Assembly: GCA_016191285.1 (NCBI GenBank)
Contig: JACPPA010000023.1
Span: 62,001 to 126,000 of the forward strand
Reading direction: 5' to 3'
DNA: 64,000 bases
DNA from: Gammaproteobacteria bacterium
Lineage (GTDB): Bacteria > Pseudomonadota > Gammaproteobacteria > Ga0077536
Position numbers and translations under genes: made by a program. Under the pieces are notes generated by a model. The model did not search any database and had not been told where the DNA came from. It saw nothing but the letters and a program-made list of their open reading frames with translations. Below are positions 62,541-64,000 of this stretch, piece by piece (the first letter of the stretch is position 1; each line of letters begins with the position of its first letter).

Positions 62541-62831
62541 TCAGCGACCAATGGCGTCTCGGATCCGAAGATAAGCTTGGCGAATCTCTTCTCCCGACAA
62601 TTTGATCGCCGCGAGCACGTTGGTTGCGGCGTCACCGGCCAACACGCTCACCGTGTGGGCCTTAGCTTGAAAATGTTCCCACTTCGCGTCGACTTTATCC
62701 CATTCGTCGCGCACTTCTGCTTTCATTAGGTGTATCCGCAGCCGTAATTCGTCGCGCTCCGTTCTGAGCTGGGCTAAGCGCTCGCGTACGTCGGCGCGGA
62801 GCTGATCGATTTTGGCGCTGGCTTCGGTCAT
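62541..62831 (-). CDS. Coiled-coil protein of unknown function
   Basis: 96 residues, mostly a continuous helix of heptads (KIDQLRADVRERLAQLRTE, then RIHLMKAEVRDEWDKVDAKWE). GGAGG precedes the ATG. No membrane segment. I recognise no family beyond a resemblance to small DNA-binding or phasin-like coiled-coil proteins. A perfect TTGAC-N4-GTCAA site lies 61 nt upstream. Confidence 0.65.
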   Translation of the reverse strand: MTEASAKIDQLRADVRERLAQLRTERDELRLRIHLMKAEVRDEWDKVDAKWEHFQAKAHTVSVLAGDAATNVLAAIKLSGEEIRQAYLRIRDAIGR

Positions 62832-62891
62832 GGTGTCCTCCTCGATGGAAGTTCGTTGGGCGTATGATCCGTCGACGCCGCAGATCGCGTA

Positions 62892-62905
62892 TTGACCGGG
62901 GTCAA
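62892..62905. promoter_or_regulatory. TTGAC-N4-GTCAA site upstream of coiled-coil gene
   Basis: TTGAC-CGGG-GTCAA, perfect arms, 61 nt before the ATG at 62831 and 131 nt before the divergent EEP phosphatase gene, so it may serve both. Confidence 0.6.
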
Positions 62906-63035
62906 GACCGCTCGTGTCGGTAATCGCTGGGCTAAGCGCGGGCGCACTATATACTCAACGGATCTTTAGCGTAGAGGCGACGCGCTCCTGCGCGCGGCGC
63001 GAAAACTCGCGCTAGACGAGGTTCCCAACTTCCGT

Positions 63036-63803
63036 ATGCAGAGCACAACAACCAAGACATTAAGCGTCGCGACATACAACATCCATAAGGGTTTTTCGCA
63101 TTTCAATCGACGTCTGATGATTCACGCACTGCGGGATCAGCTCCGCGCGCTCGGCGCCGACGTAGTGTTTCTGCAAGAGGTCCAAGGGGCGCATACACAG
63201 CATGCTGCGCAGTTCGAAGACTGGCCTGCCGAGCCGCAATATGAGTTTCTGGCCGATGCGGTATGGAGCGAATTCGCGTACGGACGTAATGCGGTGTACG
63301 ACCATGGTCATCATGGCAACGCCATCCTGAGTCGCTATCCGATCATCCGCATGGAGAACGATGATGTTTCTGCCCATGCGTTCGAGTCCCGCGGCTTGTT
63401 GCATTGTGAAATCGATTTCCCGGACGCACCGCTTCCGTTGCATTGCGTGTGCGTGCACCTGGGATTGAATGAACGCGGCCGGCGTCATCAAATTGGTGCG
63501 CTGATCGCCCGTGTAAAGCGCGAGGTGCCGGCGCGCGCACCGCTTGTCGTGGCCGGCGATTTTAATGATTGGCGCGATCTCGCCGGGGCGCGAGTGACCC
63601 ACAGCCTCGGGTTGACCGAGGCATTTCGCGCGGTCCACGGGCGGCCGGCGCGCAGTTTTCCGAGCACTTTCCCAGTGTTACGGCTTGACCGAATTTACGT
63701 GCGTGGCTTTACGGTACACAGCGCCGAGGTTCACCATGGCAGTCCGTGGTCGCGCAATTCGGATCACGCCGCGCTAACGGCAACCTTATCCCTGGCAGGG
63801 TAG
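63036..63803 (+). CDS. Endonuclease/exonuclease/phosphatase (EEP) family protein
   Basis: 255 residues; the EEP fold is evident from VATYNIHKGFSHFN, FLQEVQG (metal Glu), HGNAILSRYPI, HLGLNERGRRHQ, VAGDFNDW and the final SDHAALTATL (catalytic His). Relatives act on phospholipids, nucleic acids or nucleotides. In many genomes such a gene neighbours ClsB; here ClsB is 58 kb away. Confidence 0.85.
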   Translation: MQSTTTKTLSVATYNIHKGFSHFNRRLMIHALRDQLRALGADVVFLQEVQGAHTQHAAQFEDWPAEPQYEFLADAVWSEFAYGRNAVYDHGHHGNAILSRYPIIRMENDDVSAHAFESRGLLHCEIDFPDAPLPLHCVCVHLGLNERGRRHQIGALIARVKREVPARAPLVVAGDFNDWRDLAGARVTHSLGLTEAFRAVHGRPARSFPSTFPVLRLDRIYVRGFTVHSAEVHHGSPWSRNSDHAALTATLSLAG

Positions 63804-63846
63804 TGGCGTTGATTCGTGAAGCGACACAGGCGCTACAATCGTCGGC

Positions 63847-63860
63847 GCTGACCTGGATCA
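63847..63860. promoter_or_regulatory. Degenerate TTGAC-N4-GTCAA site
   Basis: CTGAC-CTGG-ATCAA, 8 of 10 consensus positions, ending 76 nt before the ATG at 63936, nearly the spacing seen at the PAS gene. Confidence 0.35.
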
Positions 63861-63935
63861 ATTCAGCTGCGCGCATAGTGCAGAGGATTGATTCGAACGG
63901 AGTAATTCAAACTCTGCGGAAATACCGAATACAAC

Positions 63936-64000
63936 ATGCGCCAACAAGATCTATTGGGTTCGCTGCTCATCATTCTGGTGCTGGTGCCCAGTGGGGTTGG
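63936..64000 (+). CDS. Start of a small membrane protein, cut by window edge
   Basis: Open from ATG 63936 to the edge; MRQQDLLGSLLIILVLVPSG starts with a hydrophobic helix. It may be a DUF3309-like small protein, but too little is visible. An FNR-like site is upstream. Confidence 0.35.
   Translation, partial: MRQQDLLGSLLIILVLVPSGV

Overview
The window is about 58-60 % GC and densely coded, with short intergenic gaps. Family content and repeats point to a proteobacterium, most likely gammaproteobacterial: REP/REPIN palindromes of the type common in that class, RND efflux with a PepSY-regulated two-component system, and OsmB/OmpA-like lipoproteins. This is inference; there is no rRNA, tRNA or core phylogenetic marker to settle it. 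I saw no CRISPR array, prophage or intact transposase.

Layout. 1-5.5 kb: partial AI-2E-type membrane transporter, HAD phosphatase, superoxide dismutase, ClsB-type cardiolipin synthase. 5.6-6.8 kb: a small gene graveyard with remnants of an Mla-type lipid ABC transporter (permease and ATPase, both lacking their middles) and a DUF2127 fragment. 7-13.3 kb: acetate kinase plus phosphoketolase, then a first FtsH. 13.4-17.8 kb: OmpA-type and glycine-zipper lipoproteins, a GGDEF cyclase, a gutted Ser/Thr kinase and an AraC regulator. 18-24.2 kb: a compact biosynthetic cluster (type III PKS, methyltransferase, FAD oxidoreductase, acyl carrier protein, ketosynthase, DHA2-type exporter). 24.3-32 kb: three Crp/Fnr-type regulators and one truncated by a mobile element, DUF1003, catalase-domain debris, and a hybrid histidine kinase with its response regulator. 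32-38.9 kb: outer-membrane protein, dodecin, copper-type P-ATPase, SDR. 39-46.8 kb: a tightly overlapping operon PepSY - response regulator - histidine kinase - TolC-like - membrane fusion - RND pump. 46.8-64 kb: sterol-desaturase-like enzyme, glucan phosphorylase, alcohol dehydrogenase, PAS protein, APH/ATPase fusion, PRPP synthase fragment plus phosphoribosyltransferase, a second FtsH, BON-domain protein, cytochrome c and an EEP phosphatase.

Functionally the right half and the phosphoketolase/acetate kinase pair look like an energy- and redox-stress island: glucan phosphorolysis, phosphoketolase/acetate kinase ATP formation, alcohol dehydrogenase, PRPP metabolism, proteostasis (two FtsH) and envelope maintenance (BON, lipoproteins). 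A 14-bp palindrome, TTGAC-N4-GTCAA, typical of FNR/DNR-class regulators, stands upstream of glucan phosphorylase, the PAS protein, the BON protein, cytochrome c and a coiled-coil protein, with weaker versions before the second ftsH and the last gene. A second palindrome, TGTGC-N4-GCACA, occurs around the Crp/Fnr-like genes, the histidine kinase and dodecin.

Two genome-dynamics signals stand out. First, a short non-autonomous mobile element is present in three copies, each flanked by an 11-bp target duplication, one of which truncates a Crp/Fnr gene. Second, many genes have conserved ends but a missing middle (mlaE, mlaF, kinase, cytochrome c, membrane-protein/catalase fusion), suggesting ongoing decay by internal deletion.
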